From NCBI RefSeq assembly GCF_002217395.1, contig NZ_MUHD01000011.1:158063-222062 (forward strand): DNA of 64,000 bases, written 5' to 3'. The position numbers and the translations under genes were made by a program. Origin of the DNA: Flavobacterium plurextorum (GTDB lineage: Bacteria; Bacteroidota; Bacteroidia; Flavobacteriales; Flavobacteriaceae). Positions within the stretch are counted from its first letter, which is position 1, and the number at the start of each line of letters is the position of its first letter. Of the stretch, positions 44,561 through 53,524 are shown piece by piece. The notes under the pieces are model-generated. The model did no database searches. It worked only from the letters and a program-made list of their open reading frames with translations, and was not told where the DNA came from.

Positions 44561-47392
44561 TTATGGATTAATAGTCCATGAAACAAAATACTGCTGCCCG
44601 ATTAATCCAGCTCCAATTACTTGATAGTATTCTTTACCGCCAATATTAGCAGCTCCAAGTTTTACAACAGATTTCAATTTTGGAATTCCGTAATTTACCT
44701 GTGCATCTATTACTGTAGCAGATTTGATTGTACCATCAGCGAAGCCAGACTCCCATTCGTACTCACTATTCCATCTTCCGCTTACATTAAACCCGAAATT
44801 TTTAAATACTTTCTCATTACCAATAGATAGTTTAATTCTATGTTTTGGAGTATTAAATCCTGCCTCAAAACTTGGGTCTTTTTCTTGATCAAAATCAAAT
44901 TGAGCATAATTGTAGTTCACACCTAGTTCATAATCAGCAATTATTTTTTTAGTAAGCCCAACTCCAACTCCAAATGAATGTATCTCCACATCTGAATTGG
45001 TATACAATTGATACACTCTATATTCTCCATTTTGAATCGCTCTTACCGATTGAACTCCTGGATCTGTAACTCCTCCTGCAAGATTTGGATTATCTTGTGC
45101 TGTTCCGTAGAAAGGAGAAATCACATTTAAATTACCAATGAAGTTATTGTAGATATTATAATAACCGTTAAGATCGATTGACATACCATTAAAAACAGAA
45201 CGATATCCCAATTCAAAAGCTTTTACTTCTTCTGGTTTCACATAATTTGCCCTTGCTTTTTTCAACAATGCCGCTGCCGCTATTGGATTGCTTCCTGCCA
45301 TTGCTGAAAAAGCATTAACTGAACTTGCTAAATAAGAATTACCATAAGCATCAAGACCTGTCATGTTTTTAGTTGTACTTCCGCCGCTGTAAGCCTGACC
45401 TTCTGCGCTTAAACTAAAAGTTTCACTAAATCTAGTTAAGTTATCTGGAGCAGATCCAATCAATACTGCGTTTCCAATATTAAATCCGATATACTGATCT
45501 TGAGTTGACGGATTTCTGAAACCTGTCTGGAATGAAGCTCTAATATTATGATTTTTCTTTTCTCCTCCTGAATATACCAAAGATAAACGCGGCGAATAAT
45601 TACCATCAAAGTTTTTAGATTTATCATAACGAAGTGAACCCGTGAACTTCAATCTATCTTCTAAGAATTTCTTCATTAACTGAGCATAAGCACCATACTC
45701 ATTATAATCAATCGGTCCATTTGCATCTGTATAAATTCTACCATGAGAATTAAGCTCATAAGCTCTAAACGAACCTCCTACTTGAATTTCGGCAAATTTT
45801 ATCAAATCTCTAAAATTATAATTTGCATCAGAATGATAAATTCTAGAATTATCAACCAATCTTGAGCCTGAACGAACATCTGGATCAGCTATAACTTGAT
45901 TAAAAGCATTTTTAAATTCAGCTGTACCGGGCATAAAACGACCTGTATCAGCCGTAGCTCTTCCCACAGCATGCGCCTGTTGCGGCGTCATACCGGCTAA
46001 TGTTCCCTGAATGTAAGCTCCAGCATATTGACCAAACCAAGTATTATCGTCTTTCCATTTTCTATTTACATTAATACCTGTAAAAACCATATCATAAGAA
46101 TGCCCTCCATCTTCAGATGTAGTATATCCTCTCACAAAAAAGTTCTTCCCTTTAACTTCTAATTTATGCTGCTGCATAAAAAAATCGTTCAAATAATATC
46201 TATTTCCTCCTTGATAAACCGCATTACCAGTACCAAATTTACTTTGCCAGATAATTTCCAATCTCTCATCTCCAAAAGGCCTTCCATGAAAAGAGAAATC
46301 AATTTTTTTATTTGCCGCCTTATTATTAGTTAAATCAATTTCATTATATCCTGTTCTACTAACATTTGAATCAGGCAAAAGATTAGATGCTCCTGCAGGA
46401 ATCAATCCCATTGCTTCTAATTTTTTACCTACTCCTTTAATATTTGTCGAAGCCTCATCACCATAAACATTAATACCATCATAACTAGGATCAACTCTAC
46501 CGATATTTCCTCTAGTCTTATCATCATAATTTGTTGCATACCAATCGGTAGCCTGCATATAGGTAAAGTTCGCTTTTGCTGCAAAGTATTTATTAAAAGC
46601 ATGCGCAAATCGAATACCAAAATCATAATACCCGTTTGTGCCCGCAGCTTCTTGCGAAGTCACACCATATTTAAAATAAGTCGAAACACCTTGATAAGTA
46701 AATGGACTTTTACTATTCATAAACAAAATTCCATTAAATGCATTTGCCCCATACAACGCAGAAGATGCTCCCGGCAGAAGCTCAACACTTTGTACATCAA
46801 TTTCCGAAACCCCAATCATGTTTCCAAGCACAAAATTCAACAACGGAGATGAGTTATCCATACCATCTACCAATTGCATAAAACGTGTATTAGCAACTGA
46901 AGCAAATCCTCTAGTATTAATCGACTTAAAAGTCATACTACTAGTATTCATCTGTACTTCTTTTAAATTTTCCAACCCATCATAAAAAGATGGTGAAGCC
47001 GTTTTTTTGATGTCCTGAATACCCATTCTTTCAATAGTAACAGGAGACTCAAAAACACGCTCAGGTGTTCGAGAAGCAGAAACGACTATCTCATCAAGCT
47101 TAGTCTCTTCATCTTTTAAGATCACATTTACTTTTTGATTTGCCGATGTAACACTAATAATTTTTGTTTCAAATCCTACTGCAGAAACCTTTATAGAAAA
47201 AGGCAGTTTAGCTTTAGTAGTCAATTTAAACGATCCGTCAAAATCAGTAGACGCACCACTGTTTTCTCCAGCAACAACAACATTAGCACCAGGAATAGAT
47301 TGTTTGTTACCATCTGTAACCGAACCTGTTATTGTATTCTGCGCAAAAGATATTCCGCTGAACAATAACATAATTAGCAAGTAGACTCTCAT
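44561..47392 (-). CDS. TonB-dependent receptor with carboxypeptidase-like N-terminal domain
   Basis: 943-aa outer-membrane receptor. Signal peptide to SFAQ18, then a CarboxypepD-regulatory-like domain (about 19-105: ITGSVTDGNKQSIPGANVVV), a plug domain (about 110-250: INTRGFASVANTRF, PGASSALYGANAFNG) and a 22-strand-type barrel ending in SWTINP. It lacks SusC-specific features that I can see and has no SusD partner; the gene downstream encodes an SGNH-hydrolase lipoprotein. It presumably imports a lipid-linked or esterified substrate using TonB energy. The 307-bp upstream gap holds no clear Fur-like site. Confidence 0.88.
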   Translation of the reverse strand: MRVYLLIMLLFSGISFAQNTITGSVTDGNKQSIPGANVVVAGENSGASTDFDGSFKLTTKAKLPFSIKVSAVGFETKIISVTSANQKVNVILKDEETKLDEIVVSASRTPERVFESPVTIERMGIQDIKKTASPSFYDGLENLKEVQMNTSSMTFKSINTRGFASVANTRFMQLVDGMDNSSPLLNFVLGNMIGVSEIDVQSVELLPGASSALYGANAFNGILFMNSKSPFTYQGVSTYFKYGVTSQEAAGTNGYYDFGIRFAHAFNKYFAAKANFTYMQATDWYATNYDDKTRGNIGRVDPSYDGINVYGDEASTNIKGVGKKLEAMGLIPAGASNLLPDSNVSRTGYNEIDLTNNKAANKKIDFSFHGRPFGDERLEIIWQSKFGTGNAVYQGGNRYYLNDFFMQQHKLEVKGKNFFVRGYTTSEDGGHSYDMVFTGINVNRKWKDDNTWFGQYAGAYIQGTLAGMTPQQAHAVGRATADTGRFMPGTAEFKNAFNQVIADPDVRSGSRLVDNSRIYHSDANYNFRDLIKFAEIQVGGSFRAYELNSHGRIYTDANGPIDYNEYGAYAQLMKKFLEDRLKFTGSLRYDKSKNFDGNYSPRLSLVYSGGEKKNHNIRASFQTGFRNPSTQDQYIGFNIGNAVLIGSAPDNLTRFSETFSLSAEGQAYSGGSTTKNMTGLDAYGNSYLASSVNAFSAMAGSNPIAAAALLKKARANYVKPEEVKAFELGYRSVFNGMSIDLNGYYNIYNNFIGNLNVISPFYGTAQDNPNLAGGVTDPGVQSVRAIQNGEYRVYQLYTNSDVEIHSFGVGVGLTKKIIADYELGVNYNYAQFDFDQEKDPSFEAGFNTPKHRIKLSIGNEKVFKNFGFNVSGRWNSEYEWESGFADGTIKSATVIDAQVNYGIPKLKSVVKLGAANIGGKEYYQVIGAGLIGQQYFVSWTINP

Positions 47393-47699
47393 TGGGTTAG
47401 TTTTTTCGTTAGTATATAGCCAAAATACACAAATATTTTAATATGCATAAAAAAACGTTAAAAAAAATTAATATTTACCACGTATTTATGCAATATTTTA
47501 ACTATTTGCTAATTGAATTTATTAGAATAAAAACAAAGAAAACCTAAAGAAAAACCAATTTACTATGCATACATATTAATTTTTATCAAAAAATTGAAAA
47601 ATTCACAAAAATACATAGGCTGAAAAAAAATTTTGACAATAAAAAAAAGCGAGACCTAAATCTCGCTTTTTTAACATTATTGATATTTTAAAAATATAT
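47393..47699. other. 307-bp intergenic region
   Basis: Very AT-rich. It contains the glmS terminator (47641-47672), and one minus-strand TATTTTTG (47613-47606), a possible -7 element more than 200 bp from the receptor start with only a weak -33. No repeat, RNA gene or operator is recognised. Confidence 0.4.
47641..47672 (-). terminator. Terminator of the glmS operon
   Basis: Stem AAAAGCGAGA / TCTCGCTTTT with a 6-base loop and A/T runs on both sides, 28 bases after the glmS stop on the minus strand. Confidence 0.9.
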
Positions 47700-49550
47700 T
47701 TATTCCACCGTAACAGATTTTGCTAAGTTACGCGGTTGATCAACATTACAACCTCTCATAACTGCAATATAGTAAGAAAGCAATTGTAAAGGTATTGTAG
47801 TAATAAGCGGTGACAATGCATCTGAAGTTTCTGGAATTTCGATTACATAATCTGCTAATTCACGAACTTGTGTATCACCTTTAGTAACAACAGCAATAAT
47901 TTTACCGCTGCGCGATTTAATCTCTTGAATGTTACTTACAATTTTATCATAATGACCTTGCTTAGGCGCAATTACAATAACCGGCATATGCTCATCAATT
48001 AAAGCAATTGGACCATGTTTCATTTCTGCCGCAGGATAACCTTCAGCGTGAATATAAGATATCTCCTTAAGCTTTAAAGCACCTTCAAGTGCAACTGGGA
48101 AATTATATCCTCTTCCTAAGTAAAGACAGTTTGGCGCATCTTTAAAAGCCGCAGCGATTTCTTTTGAACGATCATTTGTTTCTAAAGCCTCAGCAACTTT
48201 TTCAGGAATTAATTCTAATTCTTGTAAATAAGCATGGAAATCAGGATTTGACAACGTTCCTTTTGCTTTTCCTAATCTCAAAGCAATCATTGTTAAAACC
48301 GTGATCTGAGTTGTAAATGCCTTTGTAGACGCCACCCCAATTTCTGGCCCAGCATGTGTATAAGCACCCGCATGACTTTCTCTTGAAATAGAAGAACCTA
48401 CAACATTACAAACTCCAAATACAAAAGCTCCGTTTTCTTTAGCCAGCTTAATTGCCGCCATAGTATCTGCTGTTTCTCCTGATTGAGAAATAGCAATTAC
48501 AACATCATCTTTATTGATAATTGGGTTTCTGTATCTAAATTCAGAAGCATATTCTACCTCTACAGGAATTCTTGTAAACTCCTCAAAAATATATTCTGCT
48601 ACTAAACCTGCATGCCATGAAGTTCCGCAGGCAACAATTAAAATACGTTTTGCATTCAGGAATTTCTCCAAATTATCCTCAACACCAGCCATTTGAACGA
48701 TTCCTTCATTTGCATGAAGTCTTCCTCTATAAGTATCCTTAATTACACTTGGCTGCTCGTAGATTTCTTTTAGCATGAAATGATCGTAACCGCCTTTTTC
48801 AATTTGCTCCAAGTTCATTTGAAGCTCCTGAATATAAGGATCTACTAAAGAATCATCTTTGATTTTTCTAATTTTAAGCGGTTTGTGCAATCTAATATTT
48901 GCCATTTCACCATCTTCTAAATATACTGCATTTGAAGTATATTCAATAAATGGAGACGCATCAGAAGCGATAAAGTACTCACCTTCACCTACTCCAATTG
49001 CTAATGGACTCCCTAGTCTTGCAGCAACAATTTCATTTGGATTCTTTTTATCAAATACTGCTATCGCATAAGCTCCAACAACTTGATTCAAAGCCACCTG
49101 AACTGCTTTTCCAAGTTTTAAATTTTCGTTTTTCTGAACTTCCTCAATTAGATTAACCAAAACTTCTGTATCTGTATCAGACTTAAAAGTATAACCTCTT
49201 TTAATCAGCTCTTCTTTTAAAGGAGCATAATTCTCGATAATACCGTTATGAATAATTACTAAATCACCAGAATTAGAAGCATGAGGATGTGAGTTCACAT
49301 CATTTGGAACACCGTGAGTTGCCCAACGAGTGTGTCCAATTCCAATATTTCCATTAATTGTAAAACCTTCTTGCGCTTTTGCTTCAAGATCTGAAACTTT
49401 ACCTTTTGTTTTACAAATTTTAACTCCTGCCTCGTCATCGTACAACATAACGCCGGCGCTATCATATCCTCTGTACTCAAGACGCTTTAATCCTTTTATA
49501 ACTATAGGATAAGCCTCTCTATGACCGATATACCCAACAATTCCACACAT
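47700..49550 (-). CDS. glmS: Glutamine--fructose-6-phosphate aminotransferase
   Basis: GlmS makes glucosamine-6-phosphate from fructose-6-phosphate and glutamine, feeding UDP-GlcNAc for peptidoglycan and LPS. The 616-aa product begins MCGIVGYIGHREA with the N-terminal nucleophile Cys2 of the class II glutaminase domain (GHTRWATHG follows near 75), then two SIS sugar-isomerase domains (about 290-430 and 460-600; ACGTSWHAGL, SQSGETADT, LGRGYNFPVALEGALKLKE cut to its core GYNFPVALEGALKLKE) and ends KSVTVE as usual. No glmS ribozyme-like sequence precedes it. Follows the DUF4270 gene by 9 bp, in an operon. Confidence 0.97.
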   Translation of the reverse strand: MCGIVGYIGHREAYPIVIKGLKRLEYRGYDSAGVMLYDDEAGVKICKTKGKVSDLEAKAQEGFTINGNIGIGHTRWATHGVPNDVNSHPHASNSGDLVIIHNGIIENYAPLKEELIKRGYTFKSDTDTEVLVNLIEEVQKNENLKLGKAVQVALNQVVGAYAIAVFDKKNPNEIVAARLGSPLAIGVGEGEYFIASDASPFIEYTSNAVYLEDGEMANIRLHKPLKIRKIKDDSLVDPYIQELQMNLEQIEKGGYDHFMLKEIYEQPSVIKDTYRGRLHANEGIVQMAGVEDNLEKFLNAKRILIVACGTSWHAGLVAEYIFEEFTRIPVEVEYASEFRYRNPIINKDDVVIAISQSGETADTMAAIKLAKENGAFVFGVCNVVGSSISRESHAGAYTHAGPEIGVASTKAFTTQITVLTMIALRLGKAKGTLSNPDFHAYLQELELIPEKVAEALETNDRSKEIAAAFKDAPNCLYLGRGYNFPVALEGALKLKEISYIHAEGYPAAEMKHGPIALIDEHMPVIVIAPKQGHYDKIVSNIQEIKSRSGKIIAVVTKGDTQVRELADYVIEIPETSDALSPLITTIPLQLLSYYIAVMRGCNVDQPRNLAKSVTVE

Positions 49551-49559
49551 ATATATTTA

Positions 49560-51167
49560 TTAATTTGGTTTCGTGTAGTAAACCTCAAGCCTCAATCTTT
49601 TATCGTCTGGTACCGAAGACTTTCCTCCATATAAAATAGTTCCAAGCGGATTCATAACTGACGCTCTTGGCGCTTGAGAGATATTCTCATTCTTATTCTT
49701 TAAAAAATTCGAAGTCGAAATCGCTATACTCTCCGTTACAACCAATCCTAAATCAACATTTTTGGCTGTTTTATCTTTTATAAGATTACGGATATGTTCT
49801 GTAATTCTAATTTTATAGTTTTTTCCTCTTTTATTATCATCAAGGTTAATCATACCTCCATAAATATACTTAGCCGTTTTAGGATCTGAGGTTACAAGAT
49901 TTGAAGTTCCATCAGCAAGATAATCTACAACTGGAACATTATTAGTCAAATCATACAAATAAACTCTTTTCGGCTCCCTAGTTCCTGCCATTTTATCGGC
50001 ATCGATATTAAATACCAAATTTGCTTCGTTAACTTTCCAATTTTTAGCTCTGATCTCTTCAAGTTTTGCAGCAAAATCAGTAAGTCTAATAATTGCAAGC
50101 GAACCTTGACCGCCTTTTACGTAAAGCCTTTCGTCTCCTTCAGTTTTATTTATATTTGCTGTTGTAATAGCATTTTGATAATTAGCAGCTTTTTGATCTT
50201 GTAGTAAATTGACATTTGCACTAGAATTTGCAGGATTTACAATTGCCATTGTAATTGTTCTATCTTCTTTCTCTGTATCAGCATCTGTCGTACTTGCCGT
50301 TTTAGCTTTATAAGTAATTACAATTTTCCCTCCTGAAAAATCCAACAAAGCCATATTACCAGGGCTTCCATCCGCTTTTTCAACAGTAAAATACAAACCT
50401 CTAAAATATTCTTGAAATAAATCAGCAGCAGAAAGTTTTGAAGCCGGGGCGTTCAATATTTTTTGTTGAAAATAAGCGGTATTCAAATCCAAACGCATTT
50501 CTGGCGCAGTATAAGTTGTCGTTTCTTTTCCTGCCGCATCTGTTGTCTTATCCACATATTCTGCTGAACTAAAAAAGAATTGATCGTTTTGCAAAACATT
50601 AGTTGAATTGTTTAAACGAGATCCAACTTTATACTGATTAAAAACATTATTTTCATCTGTATAATAAAACTGTGGCAATGAAACTCCATTACTAACATAC
50701 GAACTGCGCATTTGAACGCCAGATTCATAAACACTTAACTTAAGTTTTCCTTCTGTCGGTCCGTAAATAGAATCTAAAGTATAAGTATGAGTTCCATCAC
50801 TATTAGTCGTTTTCAACTTCTTAAAATAAGGAATACTTAGTCTCACACTTGTAATTACAGGCTCTTCACCAACAACTATAGGATATGGATTCGTTGTAGC
50901 AAAAGTTACTTGTGTAGCAAAATTAGCAGTCGTTGTTCCAAAAACAGGATTATCATAAATACCCAAAGCATTTACCGCCAAAACATTTGATTGAATAGGC
51001 GTAACCTCCTGATTAAAGGCTACAACATCATATTTTTCAGACTCAAGTCCAAAATGATCATCACCAATTAAATCATCTCCAATTGCATTAAAATCTTTAT
51101 CGCACGAATATAAAAGAACAACCGTAAGAGCTAAAAGTATTTTCTTAATAAAAGAAGTATTGTACAT
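49560..51167 (-). CDS. DUF4270 lipoprotein
   Basis: 535-aa lipoprotein (LLYSC, Cys22), followed by the DUF4270 pattern with an N-terminal DFNAIGDDLIGDDHF and a long beta-rich body. The family is common in Bacteroidota and has no proven function; the Sec II signal implies periplasmic or outer-membrane anchoring. It lies between the starch-synthase-like gene (21 bp upstream) and glmS (9 bp downstream), all on the minus strand, an arrangement that I believe recurs in flavobacteria and hints at a cell-envelope role. Confidence 0.8.
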   Translation of the reverse strand: MYNTSFIKKILLALTVVLLYSCDKDFNAIGDDLIGDDHFGLESEKYDVVAFNQEVTPIQSNVLAVNALGIYDNPVFGTTTANFATQVTFATTNPYPIVVGEEPVITSVRLSIPYFKKLKTTNSDGTHTYTLDSIYGPTEGKLKLSVYESGVQMRSSYVSNGVSLPQFYYTDENNVFNQYKVGSRLNNSTNVLQNDQFFFSSAEYVDKTTDAAGKETTTYTAPEMRLDLNTAYFQQKILNAPASKLSAADLFQEYFRGLYFTVEKADGSPGNMALLDFSGGKIVITYKAKTASTTDADTEKEDRTITMAIVNPANSSANVNLLQDQKAANYQNAITTANINKTEGDERLYVKGGQGSLAIIRLTDFAAKLEEIRAKNWKVNEANLVFNIDADKMAGTREPKRVYLYDLTNNVPVVDYLADGTSNLVTSDPKTAKYIYGGMINLDDNKRGKNYKIRITEHIRNLIKDKTAKNVDLGLVVTESIAISTSNFLKNKNENISQAPRASVMNPLGTILYGGKSSVPDDKRLRLEVYYTKPN

Positions 51168-51188
51168 GTTTAATAATAAAGTTAAAAT

Positions 51189-51995
51189 TTAAAGTCCCAT
51201 TTCTTTATAGAAATTTGTATACGCTTCAGCGAATGCATCTTTCGTGGCGAAAGGTAAAAAAGGTTTTCCTGAAGATTCTATAAATTTTGTTAAACTTGGA
51301 GAAACGTTTTCTGAAGCAATAATTACAGCATCAGAATGCAATATACTAGCTTTTAAGATGTTCTCATAGTTAGGAACTTCTAGATCTGATACAGATTCAT
51401 GCGGAACTCCATCAAACTTTACTTTGTTAATCATCTCCATATCTAGATTTTCATCAAAAGACTGACCATAAACTGATGTTACAATTTTTGTCTCAGAGAA
51501 CAAAGCTTCATTTTTATAATAGTGCTTCATATAAATTGGCAGCATAGATGCCAGCCAGCCATGAACATGAATAATATCTGGAACCCAATTCAATTTTTTC
51601 ACCGTTTCAACAACGCCTTTAGCAAAAAATATGGCTCTTTCGTCATTATCAGGATACAAAACACCTTCTTCATCAGCAAAAGTTGCTTTGCGCTTGAAGT
51701 ATTCATCATTATCGATAAAGTAAACCTGAATTCTTTCTTTAGGAATTGAAGCCACCTTAATAATCAATGGCATATCTAAATCATTCACTACCAAATTCAT
51801 CCCTGAAAGCCTAATTACCTCGTGTAATTGATGTCTTCTCTCGTTGATATTTCCATATCTTGGCATGAAAATTCTTATCTGACCTCCTTGATCGTTAATC
51901 ATTTTCGGAACGTCATAAGACATTAAAGAAACTTCATTTTCAGCCAAATAAGGCACGACTTCAGATGATACATATAATATCCTCTTATCTTTCAT
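51189..51995 (-). CDS. Starch/glycogen-synthase-like N-terminal half protein
   Basis: 268-aa protein matching only the N-terminal GT5 catalytic domain of glycogen synthases: ILYVSSEVVPY at the start, FMPRYGNINERRHQLHEVIRL, the PDIIHVHGW segment. It stops where the second Rossmann domain (GT1) would begin. The KTGG motif that binds ADP-glucose, expected right after EVVPY, is replaced by LAENEVS. It is therefore unlikely to be a working glycogen synthase. Start at MKDKRIL (51995); an upstream start at 52037 lies within the promoter. First gene of the operon with the DUF4270 gene and glmS, and divergent from panC. Confidence 0.8.
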   Translation of the reverse strand: MKDKRILYVSSEVVPYLAENEVSLMSYDVPKMINDQGGQIRIFMPRYGNINERRHQLHEVIRLSGMNLVVNDLDMPLIIKVASIPKERIQVYFIDNDEYFKRKATFADEEGVLYPDNDERAIFFAKGVVETVKKLNWVPDIIHVHGWLASMLPIYMKHYYKNEALFSETKIVTSVYGQSFDENLDMEMINKVKFDGVPHESVSDLEVPNYENILKASILHSDAVIIASENVSPSLTKFIESSGKPFLPFATKDAFAEAYTNFYKEMGL

Positions 51996-52034
51996 AAATA
52001 GTATTTTACTTAATTTTTGGTAATAAAAACGTTG

Positions 52035-52042
52035 CAAAATTA
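52035..52042 (-). promoter_or_regulatory. -7 promoter element of the glmS operon
   Basis: Minus-strand TAATTTTG matches TAnnTTTG; leader of about 35-40 nt to the ATG at 51995. It supports rejecting the longer start at 52037. Confidence 0.45.
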
Positions 52043-52073
52043 CAAAAATTTATGCAGTTATTAACTAATATAT

Positions 52074-52081
52074 TATGTTTG
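52074..52081 (+). promoter_or_regulatory. -7 promoter element of panC
   Basis: TATGTTTG matches TAnnTTTG. The ATG at 52075 lies inside it, so translation should start at the ATG at 52105, about 17 nt after the expected transcription start. The divergent -7 element for the other operon is about 30 bp away. Confidence 0.5.
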
Positions 52082-52104
52082 CACTAAATTTTAATAATAC
52101 CGCC

Positions 52105-52953
52105 ATGCATATTTTCTACGGCAAAGTAGCTCTGATAGCCTATTTAAAAACTATCAAAACCGCAAATTCGACTATAGGATTTGTACCAACAATGGGAGCT
52201 TTGCACCAAGGGCATCTGGCTTTAATGCAGCGATCGCTAAAAGAAAACGACGACACTGTTGTAAGCATTTTCGTAAATCCAACACAATTCAACAATCCTG
52301 AAGATCTCGAAAAATACCCTCGAACTCTTGAAGAAGATGTGAAAAAAATGCGAGGATTAAGCGACAAAATAATTTTATACGCTCCTTCTGTAGATGATAT
52401 CTATGAAGGACAAACAATTTCGCAGTCATTTGACTTTGACGGATTAGAAAATCAAATGGAAGGTAAATTCAGACCTGGACATTTTAACGGAGTTGGAACT
52501 ATCGTAAAACGTTTGTTTGAAATCGTGACTCCAACTAATGCTTATTTTGGAGAAAAAGATTTTCAACAGCTGCAAATTGTTAAAAAACTAGTTGAGAAAA
52601 ATGACCTTCCAGTAAATGTTGTAGGCTGCCCAATTTTCAGAGAAGACAATCTGCTTGCCATGAGTTCTAGAAATGAGCGATTGACTGCAGAAGAAAGAAA
52701 AGAAGCTTCAATAATCTACAAAGTCCTTACTGAAGCTAAAGAAATCTTTCAAAACAGCACCCCCGAAGAAACCATCAAATTTGTTGAAGAATCTTTTAAA
52801 GACAACAAAAGATTCGAACTCGAATATTTTGTCATTGCTGACGAATCTACATTATTATCAATCGATCATAAAATTAACGACAAAAAATACCGTGCGTTTA
52901 TAGCAGTATTTGTTAATTCTATAAGGTTAATAGACACCATTTCATTTAATTAA
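52105..52953 (+). CDS. panC: Pantoate--beta-alanine ligase
   Basis: PanC joins pantoate and beta-alanine with ATP to give pantothenate. The 282-aa product has the nucleotidyl-transferase HxGH in FVPTMGALHQGHLALM, the FVNPTQFNNPEDLEKYPR segment, GEKDFQQLQ and the MSSRNERL loop equivalent to KMSKS. The start at 52105 gives MHIFYGK and the right length; 52075 is inside the promoter. panD, making its substrate beta-alanine, follows 14 bp downstream. Confidence 0.96.
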   Translation: MHIFYGKVALIAYLKTIKTANSTIGFVPTMGALHQGHLALMQRSLKENDDTVVSIFVNPTQFNNPEDLEKYPRTLEEDVKKMRGLSDKIILYAPSVDDIYEGQTISQSFDFDGLENQMEGKFRPGHFNGVGTIVKRLFEIVTPTNAYFGEKDFQQLQIVKKLVEKNDLPVNVVGCPIFREDNLLAMSSRNERLTAEERKEASIIYKVLTEAKEIFQNSTPEETIKFVEESFKDNKRFELEYFVIADESTLLSIDHKINDKKYRAFIAVFVNSIRLIDTISFN

Positions 52954-52955
52954 AT

Positions 52956-52963
52956 TACCTTTG
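52956..52963 (+). promoter_or_regulatory. -7 promoter element just upstream of panD
   Basis: TACCTTTG matches TAnnTTTG and ends 4 bases before the panD ATG. If active it gives a leaderless or nearly leaderless panD transcript in addition to read-through from panC. Confidence 0.4.
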
Positions 52964-52967
52964 CAAC

Positions 52968-53318
52968 ATGCAAATTCAAGTTATAAAATCAAAAATTCAT
53001 CGAGTTAAAGTAACTGGAGCCGATTTAAATTATATTGGCAGTATTACTATTGATGAAACTTTACTAGAAGCTTCAAATATCATTGAAGGTGAAAAAGTAG
53101 CTATCGTTAACATTAATAATGGAGAACGTTTTGAAACTTATGCCATTAAAGGAGAAAAAAATTCAGGTGAAATTACACTGAATGGTCCAGCTGCTAGAAA
53201 AGTTCAAAAAGATGATATTATCATCATTATTTCATATGCAACCTTAGAATTTGAAGAAGCAAAAACCTTCAAACCATGGATTATTTTCCCTAATGAAAAT
53301 GACAATTCATTAACCTAG
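52968..53318 (+). CDS. panD: Aspartate 1-decarboxylase proenzyme
   Basis: PanD makes beta-alanine from aspartate for pantothenate synthesis. The 116-aa proenzyme cleaves itself between G24 and S25 (YIGSITID) to create the pyruvoyl cofactor. Further family features are IHRVKVTGADL with a conserved His/Arg region, NNGERFETYAI and the NGPAARKV loop. Length is normal. It follows panC closely; neither panB nor panE is present in the window. Confidence 0.95.
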   Translation: MQIQVIKSKIHRVKVTGADLNYIGSITIDETLLEASNIIEGEKVAIVNINNGERFETYAIKGEKNSGEITLNGPAARKVQKDDIIIIISYATLEFEEAKTFKPWIIFPNENDNSLT

Positions 53319-53524
53319 GTTTCAACCTCAAATTATATCTTATTTTACTATTTGTCAAAAATTTATTTTGCACAAAGAGGACTTCTTTTGCCTTAACCCA
53401 AACAAACGCAAAAGCACAAATACTATTGCTTTTTTTAAAATCCCAAATTAATAAAAGAGCAAATAAAGTATTATATTGCCACACTATTTTCAATACTTTT
53501 TAATTCACTGAAATGCCACAAATC

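Noticed and set aside
49551..49559. glmS ribozyme upstream of glmS
   Set aside because: Only 9 bp separate glmS from the upstream coding sequence, leaving no room for the ribozyme.
52075..52104. Longer start for panC
   Set aside because: The ATG at 52075 is inside the TATGTTTG promoter element; homologous start is MHIFYGK.
53290..53493. 67-codon minus-strand frame between panD and the esterase gene
   Set aside because: It overlaps the panD end and has no family resemblance or signals. I also found no remnant of another gene in the gap.
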